Positions 10,370 to 21,844 of a DNA stretch of 64,000 nt are shown piece by piece (positions within the stretch are counted from its first letter, which is position 1; each line of letters starts with the position of its first letter). Source of the stretch: Gari tellinella (Eukaryota; Mollusca; Bivalvia; Cardiida; Psammobiidae); assembly GCA_922989275.2 (NCBI GenBank), contig OV277858.1, positions 97,512,794-97,576,793 of the forward strand, in the 5' to 3' direction. The notes beneath the pieces were generated by a model. It saw only the letters and a program-made list of their open reading frames with translations. It did not search any database and was not told the DNA's origin. The position numbers and the translations under genes are program-made.

Positions 10370-10573
10370 CAGGGCTGCTATTTTTCTCGAGATTTTTCCA
10401 AAATATTCGGATTTTTATCCTAGCAGATAGTAGCTTAAAGCAGGTTGAAAGTAAAGCAGAATGTGCCTTAAGACACATTCTGCTTTACTTTCAACCTGCT
10501 TTAAGTAATCTTGATTGAAAAATAGAACATTTGAAATTCTTAGGGTTTTTCATGATCAACTTATGGCAGCCCT
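10370..10573. mobile_element. S2 MITE
   Basis: CAGGGCTGCTATTTTTCTCG to CTTATGGCAGCCCT; an alpha core (10436-10506) sits next to T1-derived ATCCTAGCAGATAGTAGC. Confidence 0.78.
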
Positions 10574-10735
10574 TGGTACCAGCATCAAAAGGTATGGGGA
10601 GGGGGGGAGAGAGAGTTACCGGTATATACAGAGTACTAATGCAATAGTTAAAATGTTTTGTAAATAATATGTTTCACCATGTTACTGATAATGAATAAAA
10701 ATGAAACAGGATTTCTGTAATTGTTTAAATATTGT

Positions 10736-11303
10736 TAATCCTTTACCCTATAGCTTGTTTCTAATTTTAAAGACAGGTGAATACTTAAAGCATGTGTTTA
10801 TGATATATAGAGGATCCGTTGTGGATAAGGGAAGATATGGGAGAAAAAAAACCTCCAAAAGGGTTATAAGAAAATCACTTTATTTTTTGCATTTCACTGC
10901 ACATGACAAGTTACAATCTGTCTATGGCCACTGTTTAACATACAATATGAAAATATAAATCAACATAATCACAAAACAAAACATGTATACAATAGAACAA
11001 CCACACCGGAATAACAGACCATCAGACATAGCATTCTAAGTAGACTTTGATAAACTAGCATTATTGCATTTGATCAATGTCTGTAATACAGCTAACCCTT
11101 TACTCCATAGCTTATTTCTAGTTTTGAAGACAGGTGACCACTTAAAGCAGGTTGAAAGTAAAGCAGAATGCGCCTTAAAGCGCATTCTGCTTTAAGCTAC
11201 CATCTGGTAGAATACAGAAACTAGTTCTTATTATACATATTCATGACTGTATAAAAACTAACTGGTCTCTCAGAAGAAGCGTAATTAGTAGCCTTTAACT
11301 GCC
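10736..11303. repeat. Two decayed T1 copies (10736-10795 and 11092-11303)
   Basis: The first keeps only a left arm. The second has the core AGAATGCGCCTTAAAGCGCA but a short right core arm and an eroded right end. 10800-11090 shows no recognisable feature. Confidence 0.55.
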
Positions 11304-11947
11304 ATGACGTCCTCTGCTTTAAACAATTCATGTCTGATATTAGTTCTCAACCTGAAGTTTTAGATAAATTGACTAAAGTCTTTAAGTCATGTCGCAATGG
11401 ATGTCAAATATTATGGATCCTGATTGGACGCTGTGTTATACAGCATATGATTTGGAGCCAAACTGTTTGCACATAACCATTGTATTTTGAATTGCATAAA
11501 GCAGTAACGGAAAAACATATTGTTAAAATGGCTACTTAACTTTATTTTAACTGAATATACAGCAGAAGTAGACGAAATACTGTTAAGCTGACTAGTGACA
11601 AACTGTATCAGTGTCTTGTTTTGAAAACGATTGCAGATATGATAGTACAAATGTAAACTGTTTACAATGTTCAATAATTTTGATGCTGCTCAAATACTGT
11701 AGCTTCTAAAATGAACTTACTAGCATTTTAAACCAATTTGTGCCTAGCGTCCTATAAAAGGGACATAGGAAAACAGTGTAGACATCTGATCAGAGTTAAC
11801 ACTGTTTGCTGAGAGGAATTTCACAGGGGTCAATGTTTGTACTTGTACAGACTGCTGTATGATGCAACACTCTGAGTACTTTGGAGTTTGTACATTTGAA
11901 CATTTACAACCATGACTCCAGCAAAGTCTCATTCATGATGGATGGTG
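11304..11947. other. Mostly unique spacer
   Basis: No gene or repeat family is recognised, apart from short beta-stem pieces (AAACAGTGTAGACATCTGAT near 11773). Confidence 0.4.
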
Positions 11948-12212
11948 TTAACCCTTTACTCCATAGAATAGATACACCTTTTTAGGCATTTCATGAATTA
12001 CTGCACTAAAGAAAATAGTTCCACTTTATACAGTCATGAATAATTGAATATTCACCATAAGAAATACATTTTATATCCTAGCCAATGATAACTTAAAGCA
12101 GGCTGACAGTAAAGCAGAATGCACCTTCAGGCACATTCTAATTTACTTTCAACCTGCTTCAAGTGGTCATATGTCTTCAAAACAAGAAACAAGCAATTGA
12201 GTAAAGGGTTAA
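11948..12212. mobile_element. T1 MITE
   Basis: Complete; TTAA at 11948 and 12209. The core has diverged (ACCTTCAGGCACATTCTAAT). Confidence 0.82.
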
Positions 12213-12500
12213 GGAAGTCTTTCAGACACCACAATAAGGTAACCCACTTGAGACCCATCAATCAATGGCAGACACTGTTTCTACTACAAAAGGCAAGTCT
12301 GCCTTGTGTACTAATGCTTACAGCCTTGTTCCTTTGTAGTGAAATGTGTGTTAATAGGTCACACGTGAGAAGATGAATTTACAGTCTATAAATATAGGTC
12401 ATCTGCCTTGATGGTTGTCGAATTGTTTGCAAACTGTTTGAAACAGTCGATAAAACTATCTATTCCTATATATTAAAAGACATTACATTTAATGTCAATT

Positions 12501-12740
12501 AGTCCTTTCAACCCTACAGCTCTCTGTACAGATTATTACTTACATGTGCAAACAGTGCAGATCCTGACCAGAGGGCTCCTATAGGAGCCCTCTGATCAGG
12601 GTCTGCACTGTTTGATATTTTCATTCGATTTAATTGTCAAATAAAAAATTGAACACTAGACTGGTTCAAAATGTCTATACTAGAAGAGTCCTAAAGGATA
12701 ATAAATACCCACAAGAGATATTTAGGGTTGAAAGTGTTAA
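12501..12740. mobile_element. T2/T3-like MITE
   Basis: Left CCTTTCAACCCTACAGC, beta core 12551-12614 with apex CTCCTATAGGAG, right GGTTGAAAGTGTTAA. It shares its right TTAA with the next element. Confidence 0.7.
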
Positions 12741-12949
12741 CCCTTTGCCTGCTGGTCGCGACTTTATTGATTTTTGCAAACAGTTTAGATCCAGATCAGA
12801 CACCGCATAACGCGGTGTCTGATTTGGATCCAAACTGTTTGACACTCTTCTTTAGGTTTCTTTACTTAAAATATATATAATTCTAAATTTAACAAACTTT
12901 GCAGACGACAATTTCGAAGCAGACGACATCACCGCAGGATAAGGGTTAA
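12737..12949. mobile_element. T4 MITE
   Basis: Ends TTAACCCTTTGCCTGCTGG and CGCAGGATAAGGGTTAA. Beta core 12775-12841: AACAGTTTAGATCCAGATCA around CCGCATAACGCGG. Confidence 0.82.
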
Positions 12950-13020
12950 CACATGATTATTGAAGCCTAGCTCAAAAATGAAGGACAAATTAGAACATAC
13001 AAAATCATTATATTGCACCA

Positions 13021-13409
13021 TCCCAACACACACAAGATGTGTTTGTAAAACACTATGCCCCTCATGTAACCATGACCTCTAAATGACCTTAACCTTTTGT
13101 CTGAGATCACTAAACTTGTACTGACCTAAATGAGCTTCTTGGGTAAGGTACAAATGCCTAATATGAAGTCTCTATCACATACAGTTCAAAAGTAATGGCC
13201 AATGTTAAACTTGGCCTATTTGACCTCTAAATAGTGTTGACCTTTCAAGGCTTTGCCTGGCATGACCAATGTTGTACTTAGCTCAAGGACTTTATGAGCT
13301 GAGTACATATCTATATCACATGTAGTTGTAAGTGATGGGCAAGATTTAAGATGTGGACAGACAGAGCAAAAACAATATGCCCGTGACTTGGTAGTGCGGG
13401 GGCATAAAA
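13021..13409 (+). mobile_element. H-like element
   Basis: Begins ACACAAGATGTGTTTGT, contains repeated GACCTCTAAATGACCTT/GACCTCTAAATAGTG, and ends with a weak hairpin before GCGGGGGCATAAAAA, like 8330-8791. Confidence 0.5.
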
Positions 13410-13506
13410 ATAACATTCTTTCACAAATTACAGATAAACCGGGCTGTGACAATACCAAACGTACTGCATTGCAAAATAGTGCAGACAAAAACTAGCTGTT
13501 GTCTCA

Positions 13507-13700
13507 ACAAGGCTGCCATAAATGGATCATGAAAAATCCTAAGATTTCCAAATTTTCTATTTTTTAAGTGTGATTCAATTAAAGCAGGTTAAAAGTAAAG
13601 CAGACCACGCCCTAAGGCGCATTCTGCTTTACTTTCAACCTGCTTTAAGCTACCATCTGCTAGGCTAAAAATCTGGAAAAAATCGCAGCCCTGTTTAAGT
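13507..13700. mobile_element. S2 MITE
   Basis: GGCTGCCATAAATGGATC to AATCGCAGCCCTG, reverse orientation, alpha core with a mutated left arm (AGACCACGCCC). Confidence 0.65.
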
Positions 13701-14059
13701 AGTATCTGATCAAGGTCTGTACTTGAAAACAAATAAAATCAAGTAAATTATACACTTTTTAGTGTCAAACAGAGTAGATCCTGACCAGTCGCCACATCTC
13801 AGATCCACACTGCAATGCAATAAGTCTGGTTATCTTATGGCACGACAATTAGACAAAACAATATATATCATTCTTAACAAGTTTTCGGACTGGTTATATT
13901 GAACATAAACATGTACGACAATAATCAAACATGATTCTAACAACTAGTGTGATCAAATGAATCTTAAAAATCTATTCTATATTGCTATAACTGACCAATA
14001 AGGTAAATGCTTAATAATTAAAATATAGCTTAGTGGTGTGTTTTTTTTAATTAAATACA

Positions 14060-14225
14060 ATAAAATCTCTCTAAAATGATCACTAAAAAGAGGGATAATT
14101 CATTACATGAAAGGCAGTTGATAGCTTAAGCGCAACTTGGATTACATTTGCAAACAGTTTGGATCCAGATCAGATGTGGCGTAATGGAGCATCTGATCAG
14201 GATCCAACCTGTTTGACACACATTG
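14060..14225. repeat. P1 fragment and T4 core fragment
   Basis: AATAAAATCTCTCTAAAATG then, from 14148, the beta hairpin ACAGTTTGGATCCAGATCAG with apex GGCGTAATGGAGC. Confidence 0.5.
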
Positions 14226-14292
14226 CCATAAAATTTAAATTTGAGAAATAAGAGCATACGTTTGTTTAAATTAGACAACGTTTGAACAAATA

Positions 14293-14487
14293 CAGTAAAA
14301 CCTCTCTATTATGACCACTAAAAAGAAGGCTAGTTGATTGTATGAAAGACAGGTGACAGTTTAAACAAGGTGACAGTAAAACAGAAGCTCCTAAAGGAGC
14401 TTTCTGTTTTACTGTCACTTTGCTTTAAGCAGTCACCTGTCTGAAACTCCAACACAACTTAGTGGTCATAATTGAGAGGTTTTACTG
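14293..14487. mobile_element. P1 MITE
   Basis: Complete, TA on both sides. The palindrome (14370-14432) reads AGTAAAACAGAAGCTCC around TAAA; right end GAGAGGTTTTACTG. Confidence 0.85.
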
Positions 14488-14624
14488 TACATGAATTTTC
14501 AGGTACTTGGCTCATACAGTCTAGCATTCACATAATGAAAACCATACCAAAAATATACCTAGATATGCCAGTTACTGGAATGAATAATAAACATCAACAT
14601 TATGAGCTGTGTCCTGAGAAAACC

Positions 14625-14870
14625 TGTATTATTGCATTGCAAATAGTGTAGATCAAAGCCAGCTGCCACGTCAAAGATGCAGCGGCTTGTCTTGATCTAC
14701 ACTGTTTGATTACCACATGTATCAAAGCATTTTATGTAGCTGTATTATATAAGGTATTTGGTGGTGTAGACCAAACTCAGATACAGAGCCTGGGATGACA
14801 ACGGTGCTTGGTCTGTACAATGTTGCAATGCAATAAGGTTGGTTTTGGCATGGCACGGCTCAATTATCTA
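14625..14870. mobile_element. Beta-core element with TTGCATTGCAAATAGTG ends
   Basis: ATTGCATTGCAAATAGTGTA at the left and ATGTTGCAATGCAATAAG at the right; hairpin ATCAAAGCCAGCTGCCACGT with its partner around 14672-14704. A related piece is at 56252-56450. Confidence 0.5.
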
Positions 14871-14904
14871 AATGCTAACCAGCAAATCAATTTACAAAGA
14901 TTTA

Positions 14905-15320
14905 TTAACCCCTTTCCACCACAGAAATGCATTAGGATGCATCTATCTACTCCTGCCTTTTAACCCATTACCCTATAAAAAGGCCTTTTTACACCTTGAA
15001 TTTGTTCGACGGCTAAAGAAATTCAGCAATTTATAGTAATAAATTTGCTCAATAAAAAGTTTCTACATCTTAGCAGAATGGTAGCTTAAAGCAGGCTGAA
15101 AGAAAAGCAGAATGCACCTTAAGGGTGCATTCTGCTTTAGTTTCAGCCTGCTTTAATTGTTCCTCTGTCTTCAAAACTAGAAACAGGAAATGGGGTAAAG
15201 GGTAAAAGCCTAAAATTGTAATGCTTTACTTTCATCCTGCTCTAAGCAGTGACTTGTGTTAAACACAGTTTTATATACAAAGAGGTGATCTATACGTTTG
15301 GGTATGGTGGAAAGGGTTAA
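14905..15320. mobile_element. TTAA element split by T1 (14960-15207)
   Basis: The outer element has ends TTAACCCCTTTCCACCAC and GGTATGGTGGAAAGGGTTAA. The inner T1 has ends CCCATTACCCTATAAAAAGG and AATGGGGTAAAGGGTAAAA. Confidence 0.72.
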
Positions 15321-15325
15321 ACATA

Positions 15326-15539
15326 TTAACCCTTAGCCCGCCAAATAAATTGTCGTCTGCTATATTTCTCGTCTGCTTCAAGTTTCAAAGTGCTTCAAAG
15401 TTGCTCAAAATTGCTGAAAATGTTGTCCGAGTGTCAAACAGCTTGGATCCGGATGAGACGCCGAGTTACTCTGCGTCTCATCCGGATCCAAGCTGTTTGC
15501 ATATGGAGCTATAGTCTTGAGTGGCAGGCTAAGGGTTAA
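15326..15539. mobile_element. T4 MITE
   Basis: Ends TTAACCCTTAGCCCGCCA and TGGCAGGCTAAGGGTTAA. The core CAAACAGCTTGGATCCGGAT is nearly perfect around CCGAGTTACTCTGCG. Confidence 0.83.
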
Positions 15540-15790
15540 ACACCCATTGTTTGGCAAGATACAGTTCCAACCTGTAAACAGTTGCACTCAAAATTAAGTA
15601 TTACACATCACTACAAAACAAGCGTAATTATGATATGTACAAATTTTTCTTTGAAAAATCAAAATTACAATTGGATATACTGTTAGTGTAAAAGAAAATG
15701 GATACACTGTTACTCCAAGATATATTATTTTATGGAAACAATAACATCTTCCCCTCTGTACCCCAATTTCAAAGTTAAAATGTGGGTAAA

Positions 15791-16042
15791 TTAACCCATT
15801 ACTCCATATATACACCTGTTTATGCCTTTGAATTATTCCTCCACTGAAGAAAATAGTTCCTCTTTATACAGTCATGAATATGCAAGATAAGAAATACTTT
15901 CTGTATACAAGCAGATTGTAGCTCAAAGCAGGCTGAAAGAAATGCAGAATGTGCCTTAAGGAGCATTCTGCTTTACTTTAAACCTGCTTTAAGTAGTCAA
16001 CTATTTTCAATACTAGAAACAGGCTATGGGGTAAAGGATTAA
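15791..16042. mobile_element. T1 MITE
   Basis: Complete, TTAA 15791 and 16039. The core left arm has AAAGAAATGCAGAATGTG. Confidence 0.82.
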
Positions 16043-16197
16043 AATGCAGATAAGTTTAATTACAATTTAACTTTTTAATATGGATTAGTTTCAACTTTAA
16101 GTAAATTAAAGGTATCAAACCTTAACTGTATAATTATGGTCAAAATTAACTGAAACAAGTTTCAGACATCAAGACTGTACTGTATTCATTAACTATC

Positions 16198-16640
16198 TTT
16201 AACCTTTTCCTCAATAGGTTGTTTTCAGTTTTTAAGACAAGTAATTACTTAACTCTTTGCATGCTAGCGGCGAATACATCTGTCACAGTGATTACCTTTG
16301 CAAACAGTTTGGATCAAGATGAGACGCCGCGTTATTTCATCAGGATCCAAACTGTTTGCCATTCTGACCCTAAATTTAAAAGAAATTTTGAAAATTCTAA
16401 TTGTAGAACAGTAGGAGACGACAATTGTTGCAGACAAAAAAATTACCCAGCATGCAAAGAGTTAAATCAGGCTGAGCACATGAAGCTTTCAGCCTACTTT
16501 AAGCTTTCACCTCTCAGAATACAGGAAACAATTAAAATGTGTCTTTTAACAGGATATTGTAGAAACTGACATGACATGTCAATTTAATCAGGGAATACAA
16601 AGGTGTTGGCATAGGCCATAGGGGAAAAAGTTAAGTTTGG
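16198..16640. mobile_element. Decayed T1 interrupted by T4 (16249-16465)
   Basis: T4 ends are TTAACTCTTTGCATGCTAG and CAGCATGCAAAGAGTTAA, with TTAA duplicated in T1 where GTAATTACTTAA and TTAAATCAGGCTGAG meet. The T1 ends are weak. Confidence 0.72.
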
Positions 16641-17021
16641 CATTTTGAAAATGTTAAAATTGATTTAATACAGAAAATAACTAGGAATACGATTTTCAAA
16701 ACACTGAATTTGTTTTTAGAAATAACATTTAACCTTTTCTGACATTCACTGTCAAATAAATTTTACCTAGTAAAAAAATCAATGGCAAGAAAAAACAGGA
16801 TTGCTTAAATATCACTTACAAAACAAATCTTTCTTGAACAGTGCTAAATAATGCATCCCCCCCCGTCTCCCAAATAAATGCATTAATGCTTAAACTATGG
16901 AGCCAGATCAGACGCCTGGCATTCAATCAGGCTCCAAACTGTTTGATACTCAGATTAAAACAATTCATGAATGTTTACTAACAATTGCCATTTCACTTCA
17001 TTCTAGTGTATTTCCTTTCAT
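16641..17021. other. Spacer with a T4 core fragment
   Basis: 16870-16955 holds GGAGCCAGATCAGACGCCTG and its complement. The rest is unassigned. Confidence 0.4.
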
Positions 17022-17252
17022 TTAACCCTTTACACCTAGCCTGTTTCTAGTTTGGAAGACAGGTGGCCACTTAAAGCAGGTTGAATGCACCTTTTGCTTT
17101 ACTTTCAGTCTGCTTTAAGCTACCATCATTCTGCTAGATGTAGAAAATATTCCTTATGGTACACATTCCTTACTGTATGCTGTGGAACTATTTTCTTAAG
17201 TGGATGAATAAATTGAATGTGCTAAAAGGCACTTCTATGGGGAAAGGGTTAA
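17022..17252. mobile_element. T1 MITE
   Basis: TTAA at both ends. The core left arm is shortened (GGTTGAATGCACC), so the hairpin is imperfect. Confidence 0.8.
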
Positions 17253-17306
17253 ATGGGTAAGAATAACATCCTCTCCAGCATAACTACTGAAATATATGTA
17301 CCTGCC

Positions 17307-17499
17307 AAGGGCTCCAGATAAGAGGGATTAAACTGCACAAATCCAACATTTTCTTACTTATTTTAGCATCAAATCCTATGGTGTTACTACTCATTAGAAT
17401 CGTCTCTTCGAGACGATTTTAATGAGTAGTGACATCATAGAGTTTAAAGAAGAAATAAAGATTTTAGTTTTTGAAATACTCCCCATATCTGGAGCCCTG
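17307..17499. mobile_element. S1 MITE
   Basis: AAGGGCTCCAGATAAGAGGG to ATATCTGGAGCCCTG. Flanks GTACCT and GTGCCT are a 6-bp duplication with one change, if two extra bases belong to the left end. Confidence 0.75.
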
Positions 17500-17802
17500 G
17501 TGCCTCCCCGACTAGTTTCTCCCCAAACAATATTCCTCGGTTCACGTCTTGGAAATCATAATTCACCCTGTTAGTACTCTTTGTGAATACAGAAAACAAA
17601 TATCACACTGATGTAAGATACTGCTGATAAAATACTAAAAAGATTATAAGAAACATATTTCTGTTTAACCCATTACCCGATAAATATGCGTCTTTACACC
17701 TTTAAATTTATTCCTTCACTGAAGAAAATAGTTCCAATTTATATAGCCATGAATAAATAATCATATGAAATATTTTCTATATTCTAGCAGATGGTTGCTT
17801 AA

Positions 17803-18312
17803 AGGGGCTCGCAACCGGATTTAGCATTAAAAATAGTAATTTGTAAATATATGTCAAATGCTTATATAAATGGGTAAGATTTAGTTTACGATAATAAATT
17901 CTATCAAAAAATGCATTTCAAAAAAAAAAAAAGAAGCTCTGGTGGGATTCAAACCAGTGACCCTCCATGCGGAGACAAACATGAAAAATGAGGAAATACC
18001 TTTATCCCCTCGGCTACTAGCGCTCTCTATATATTAAGTAGCGAATTAACGTACTTCACTGGTAGCGATTGATGGTACTTTATACGGCTCGGGTTTATGT
18101 CTGAGCCTGTGTAGAGAAGCAACAACAACAACCGGTATTAGCTAACGCTATAGAAAAACGATGGAAAATATCTTAAAAAACTAAGATTCTGTGACTTTTT
18201 TTTGGACTGATCATATTTTTTTAATGTCAGAAGCCAAATAATGCCACAAATTTGCTTTTATTTGAGTATTTTATCTTATTTTGACAAGTACACCATCCGG
18301 TTGCGAGTCACT
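17803..18312 (-). mobile_element. T5 MITE, second copy
   Basis: Ends AGGGGCTCGCAACCGGAT and ATCCGGTTGCGAGTCACT; TTAA duplicated at 17799-17802 and 18313-18316. 510 bp. Confidence 0.88.
17936..18023 (-). tRNA. tRNA-like sequence in the second T5
   Basis: Also 88 nt. D-arm GCCGAGGGGATAAAGG is closer to a real class II tRNA than in the first copy; variable arm CTCCGCATGGAG is identical. The T-loop is GGTTTGAATCCC and the anticodon arm is again degenerate. Confidence 0.65.
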
Positions 18313-18430
18313 TTAAAGCAGGCTGAAAGTATTTCTTATGGCACATATTCATGACTGTATAACATTGAACTATTTTCTAAATCTATTTTAACTTTTAATG
18401 GACTATTTTAATAAATCAAAGGCCTATATA

Positions 18431-18623
18431 CAGTCGAACTTAGATATCTCGAACTTGCTTAACTCGAATTATCCGATAGTTCGACACATGCACTGCATTA
18501 TTTCATGCTCGGTACAGTCGAACATATCCATATTTCAAAGTTAAAACGTGGCTTAGCCTCGTTTTAACTTTGAAATACGGGTATGTTTGACTTAACCGAG
18601 TTCGAGATATCGAAGTTCGACTG
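18431..18623. mobile_element. P2 MITE in T1
   Basis: 193 bp, the same length as the copy at 5621. TA at 18429-18430 and 18624-18625; palindrome AAAGTTAAAACGTGGCTTAG. Confidence 0.88.
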
Positions 18624-18759
18624 TATGTGGTAATGGGTTAAATAATGGCCACTAAGCACAATTCTTATGAAACTAAATCACAGAGAGCACTAAAGCGACA
18701 AACTGTACACAATATCACACTGTACAAGAATACTAAATCTACAAAATGTATATCTATTA

Positions 18760-19005
18760 CAGTGGAGAATCTGTTATTCTTTCCCGTTTAAACGCATACA
18801 TACGCAAACGCAAAGCGCTAAAACGTAGAAAAGAACAACTTTTGGACAATTCTGATAATTCTTGTTTATCTTGGTGGCAAACAGTTTGGAGCCTGATCAG
18901 ACGCCGGGTTACCCGGCGTCTGATCAGGCTCCAAACTGTTTGCACTGCAAATAATAGTTTTAGCGTAAACGCGTTTATTGGGAAAGAATAACACATTCTC
19001 CACTG
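18760..19005. mobile_element. P4 MITE
   Basis: Ends CAGTGGAGAATCTGTTATTC and GAATAACACATTCTCCACTG, TA-flanked. The beta core (18882-18943) GCAAACAGTTTGGAGCCTGA is a perfect inverted repeat around CCGGGTTACCCGG. Confidence 0.85.
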
Positions 19006-19212
19006 TAGAATCACAACTTACAAAAATACTTCTGATACGACTGTAGTTCTGTCTGTATATTCTCCTTTTATCATTTTTGTATGAAAATAACAACTATGCT
19101 TCTTCAATACAGCTGCAAACAAGGAACCGGTACTCATTAAACATGGAAAACAATCATTTACACATTCTCTTCAACAAGCAAAGATCTATGTCACTCATCT
19201 GTTAATCATTCC

Positions 19213-19454
19213 TTAACCCATTCTACCCTGCAACTTTTAATGGACAATTCAAATTTCCAATTAAGTCTAGTCCATTTTTTTTTATTATTAAGGGTTGATT
19301 TTAACAACATATTGCAAAATGACAAACAGTGCCGATCCTGATCGGAGGGTCCTCTGAGCAGGGTCTACACTGTTTGCATAGGACAGGTGTACTCCTCACT
19401 GATACACTGTTTGTGAGTGATGAGTATATTCTTTGCTAGGTTTGTATGTGTTAA
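19213..19454. mobile_element. T2 MITE
   Basis: TTAACCCATTCTACCCTGCA left end. One core arm is shortened (GGAGGGTCCTCTGAGCAGGG). Confidence 0.75.
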
Positions 19455-19530
19455 AATGTAGTCAGGTCTGTTTATTTTGTTAACTATAACCAACCAGCCA
19501 AGGAACTATCAAAATGCAGTAATGAAACAT

Positions 19531-19753
19531 CAGGGCTGCCATAAGTTGGCATGAAAAATCCTAAGATTTCCAAATTTGCATTTTTCAAGTTCGATTTTAC
19601 GAATCGTACCTTTACCACATAGCCTGTTTCTAGTTTTGTTAACATGTGACTACTTAAAGCAGACTGGAGGTGCATTCTACTTTACTTTCAGCCTGCTTTA
19701 AGCTACAATGTATCAGAAAAAAATCCGAAGATTTAGGAGAAATGGCAGCCCTG
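19531..19753. mobile_element. S2 MITE
   Basis: CAGGGCTGCCATAAGTTGGC to AATGGCAGCCCTG, flanks AAACAT and ACACAT (6 bp, one change). The T1-derived part includes TAGCCTGTTTCTAGTTTTG. Confidence 0.8.
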
Positions 19754-19804
19754 ACACATAATTGCACTGTCAGAATAGAAAATGTACACAGTGTCAAAGC
19801 AGAA

Positions 19805-20057
19805 TTAACTCATGCATCCCTAAAACTTTAAATGGACAATTCCATTTTCCAATACAGTCTAGTCCACTATCCATTATTTCATAGGGTTGTTCTTGACACT
19901 ATATTTCAAACTGACAAACAGTGTAGACCATGATCAGAGGGCTAGCCCTCTGATCAGGGTCTACACTGTTTGCATGGGACAAAAGACTTATGTACTCTGC
20001 ACTAGGATATTGTTTGTAAATGACAAGTATACCTGTGACTAGGAGTGAATATGTTAA
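19805..20057. mobile_element. T2 MITE
   Basis: TTAACTCATGCATCCCTAAA left end. The core apex is shortened to AGAGGGCTAGCCCTCT, a perfect stem with no loop spacer. Confidence 0.82.
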
Positions 20058-20069
20058 TTAAACTTTGTA

Positions 20070-20262
20070 CAGGGCTCCAGATAAGGGGTAGTTTTCTGAA
20101 CAAATTCAACATTTTCTCACTCATTTCATCACCAAACCTTATGGTGTCACTACTCATTAGAATCGTCTCGAAGAGACGATTCTGATGAGTAGTCACACCA
20201 TAGGGTTTAAAGCAGAAATAAAGATTTTAGTGTTTGAAAAACTACTCTTATCTGGAGCCCTG
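20070..20262. mobile_element. S1 MITE
   Basis: CAGGGCTCCAGATAAGGGG to ATCTGGAGCCCTG. Gamma core 20137-20205, CTCATTAGAATCGTCTCGAA. No clear target duplication. Confidence 0.82.
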
Positions 20263-20393
20263 TAATTGTTTATGCCAGATGCAAATGTGTAAAATAATCC
20301 TCTGCTAAAGAAATTAAAAATTTAAAAACAGCAAACCAGACTTTAATAAGTAATAATGGCCCCTATTTTAGCCATGTCACTAGAAAGGGAAAG

Positions 20394-20619
20394 TTAACCC
20401 TTACCCCTAGAGAAGCGCCTTTCAGCGTGTTCACTTTTTCCTCATGGAGAAGCCTTTTCACGGTCCCAACATGTTCTGCTAAAGAGCTTTTCCCAGTTTT
20501 CCTATATCATAACAGGTTGATTCTTAAAGCAGGCTGAATGTACAGCAGAAAGCTCCTGAGGGAGCTTTCTGCTTTACTTTCAGTCTGTTTTAAATACAAG
20601 CTATGGAGGAAAGGATCAA
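20394..20619. mobile_element. T1-like MITE, variant core
   Basis: Left TTAACCCTTACCCCTAGAG, but the core apex is GAAAGCTCCTGAGGGAGCTT, the P1-type apex, instead of GCGCCTTAAGGCGC: a T1/P1 core hybrid. Confidence 0.7.
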
Positions 20620-20773
20620 CACTTCAGACAGTGGAGATCTAGTTCAGATGCTGCATTAGACATATGGTGCCTAATCTTAATCGGCACAGTTTTTTTTATA
20701 TCCCAACAGTTTGCTAATAACCCCAGGATTAGTTATTGCTTTTATGTTCATGTTGTTCAGTTAGAAGTACCAT

Positions 20774-21024
20774 TTAACCCTTTACCTTATAGTAGCGCCT
20801 TTTAGCGCATTCCGTTTAATCCTCCGCGGAAGAAAATAATTCCAACTATACAGTCATGAATATGTATCAGAAGTAATATTTTCTTAATTCTAGTAGGTGG
20901 TAACTTAAAGCAGGCTGAAAGTAAAGCAGAATGCGCCTAAGGGCGCATTCTGCTTTACTTTCAACCTGCTTTAAGTAGTCACATATTTGTGAAACTAGAA
21001 ACAAGCTATTGGGTAAAGGGTTAA
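20774..21024. mobile_element. T1 MITE
   Basis: TTAA both ends; the core is a near-perfect palindrome around ATGCGCCTAAGGGCGCAT. Confidence 0.85.
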
Positions 21025-21211
21025 AACATTAACTTGTTCCTAATATAGATGTCTTTTCATGATTTAAATCTTACTATGCCCTGTAAAAATTTGTCGCTGC
21101 ATTTTGACTGGTGGATGCTTAAAGCACCTAAATCTTGAGCTCTGGTCGTTAATGTCGAGTCCTGAACCATGACATGTGACAAACAGTGCATAATCTAGAC
21201 CAGATACCCAG

Positions 21212-21464
21212 TTAACCCTTTCCCCCATAGAAGCGCCTTTTAGCGGATATGATTTATTCCTCCGCTGAAGAAAACAGTTCGAATTTAATCAGTCATGAAT
21301 ATATAGTATATGAAATATTTTCTATATTTTAACACATGGAAGCTTACAGCTGGCTGAAAATAATGCAGAATGTGCCTTAAGGTGCATTCTGCTTCACTTT
21401 CAACCTGCTTTAAGCGGTAACCTATCTTCAAAGCTAGAAATAGGCTATGGGGGGAAAGGGTTAA
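21212..21464. mobile_element. T1 MITE
   Basis: TTAACCCTTTCCCCCATAG left end; right end GGGGGGAAAGGGTTAA. The core left arm is diverged (AGCTGGCTGAAAATAATG). Confidence 0.82.
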
Positions 21465-21550
21465 ACACAGCATCTGAACCAGATCCATTCAAAGGTCTCA
21501 GTATTAAAAAGTCCTGTCTGAAGATATGAATACTACCGGTATTGTTGAGT

Positions 21551-21808
21551 TTAACCCTTTACCCCATAGGCTGTTTCTAGTATTGAAGATAGGTGGCCAC
21601 TTAAAGCAGGTTAAAAGTAAAGCAGAATGTGCCTTATGGCACATTCTGCTTTACTTTTAACCTGCTTTCAGCTACCATCTTCTAGGAAATAGAAATTATT
21701 TCTTATGATATACATGTATATTCATAACTGAATAAATTAAAACTATTTTCTTCAGTGGAGAAATAAATAAAAGGCATTAAAAGTCGCTTATATGGGGGAA
21801 AGGGTTAG
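21551..21808. mobile_element. T1 MITE
   Basis: Only about 37 bp downstream of the ASB stop codon at 21845, so it probably contributes to the ASB 3' UTR or end of transcript. Confidence 0.82.
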
Positions 21809-21844
21809 AAATCTGTAAAAGGTGTTACTGAATTCAAGATCCAG

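Larger units (their letters stand above)
17665..18641. mobile_element. T1 MITE with T5 and P2 nested inside
   Basis: TTAA 17665 and 18638. T5 sits in the TTAA of GCTTAAAGCAGG, next to the core; P2 sits in a TA near the right end. The core itself has been lost after the T5 insertion. Confidence 0.8.

Noticed and set aside
18746..19093. Overlapping frames on both strands
   Set aside because: They come from the P4 palindrome, which reads similarly on both strands.
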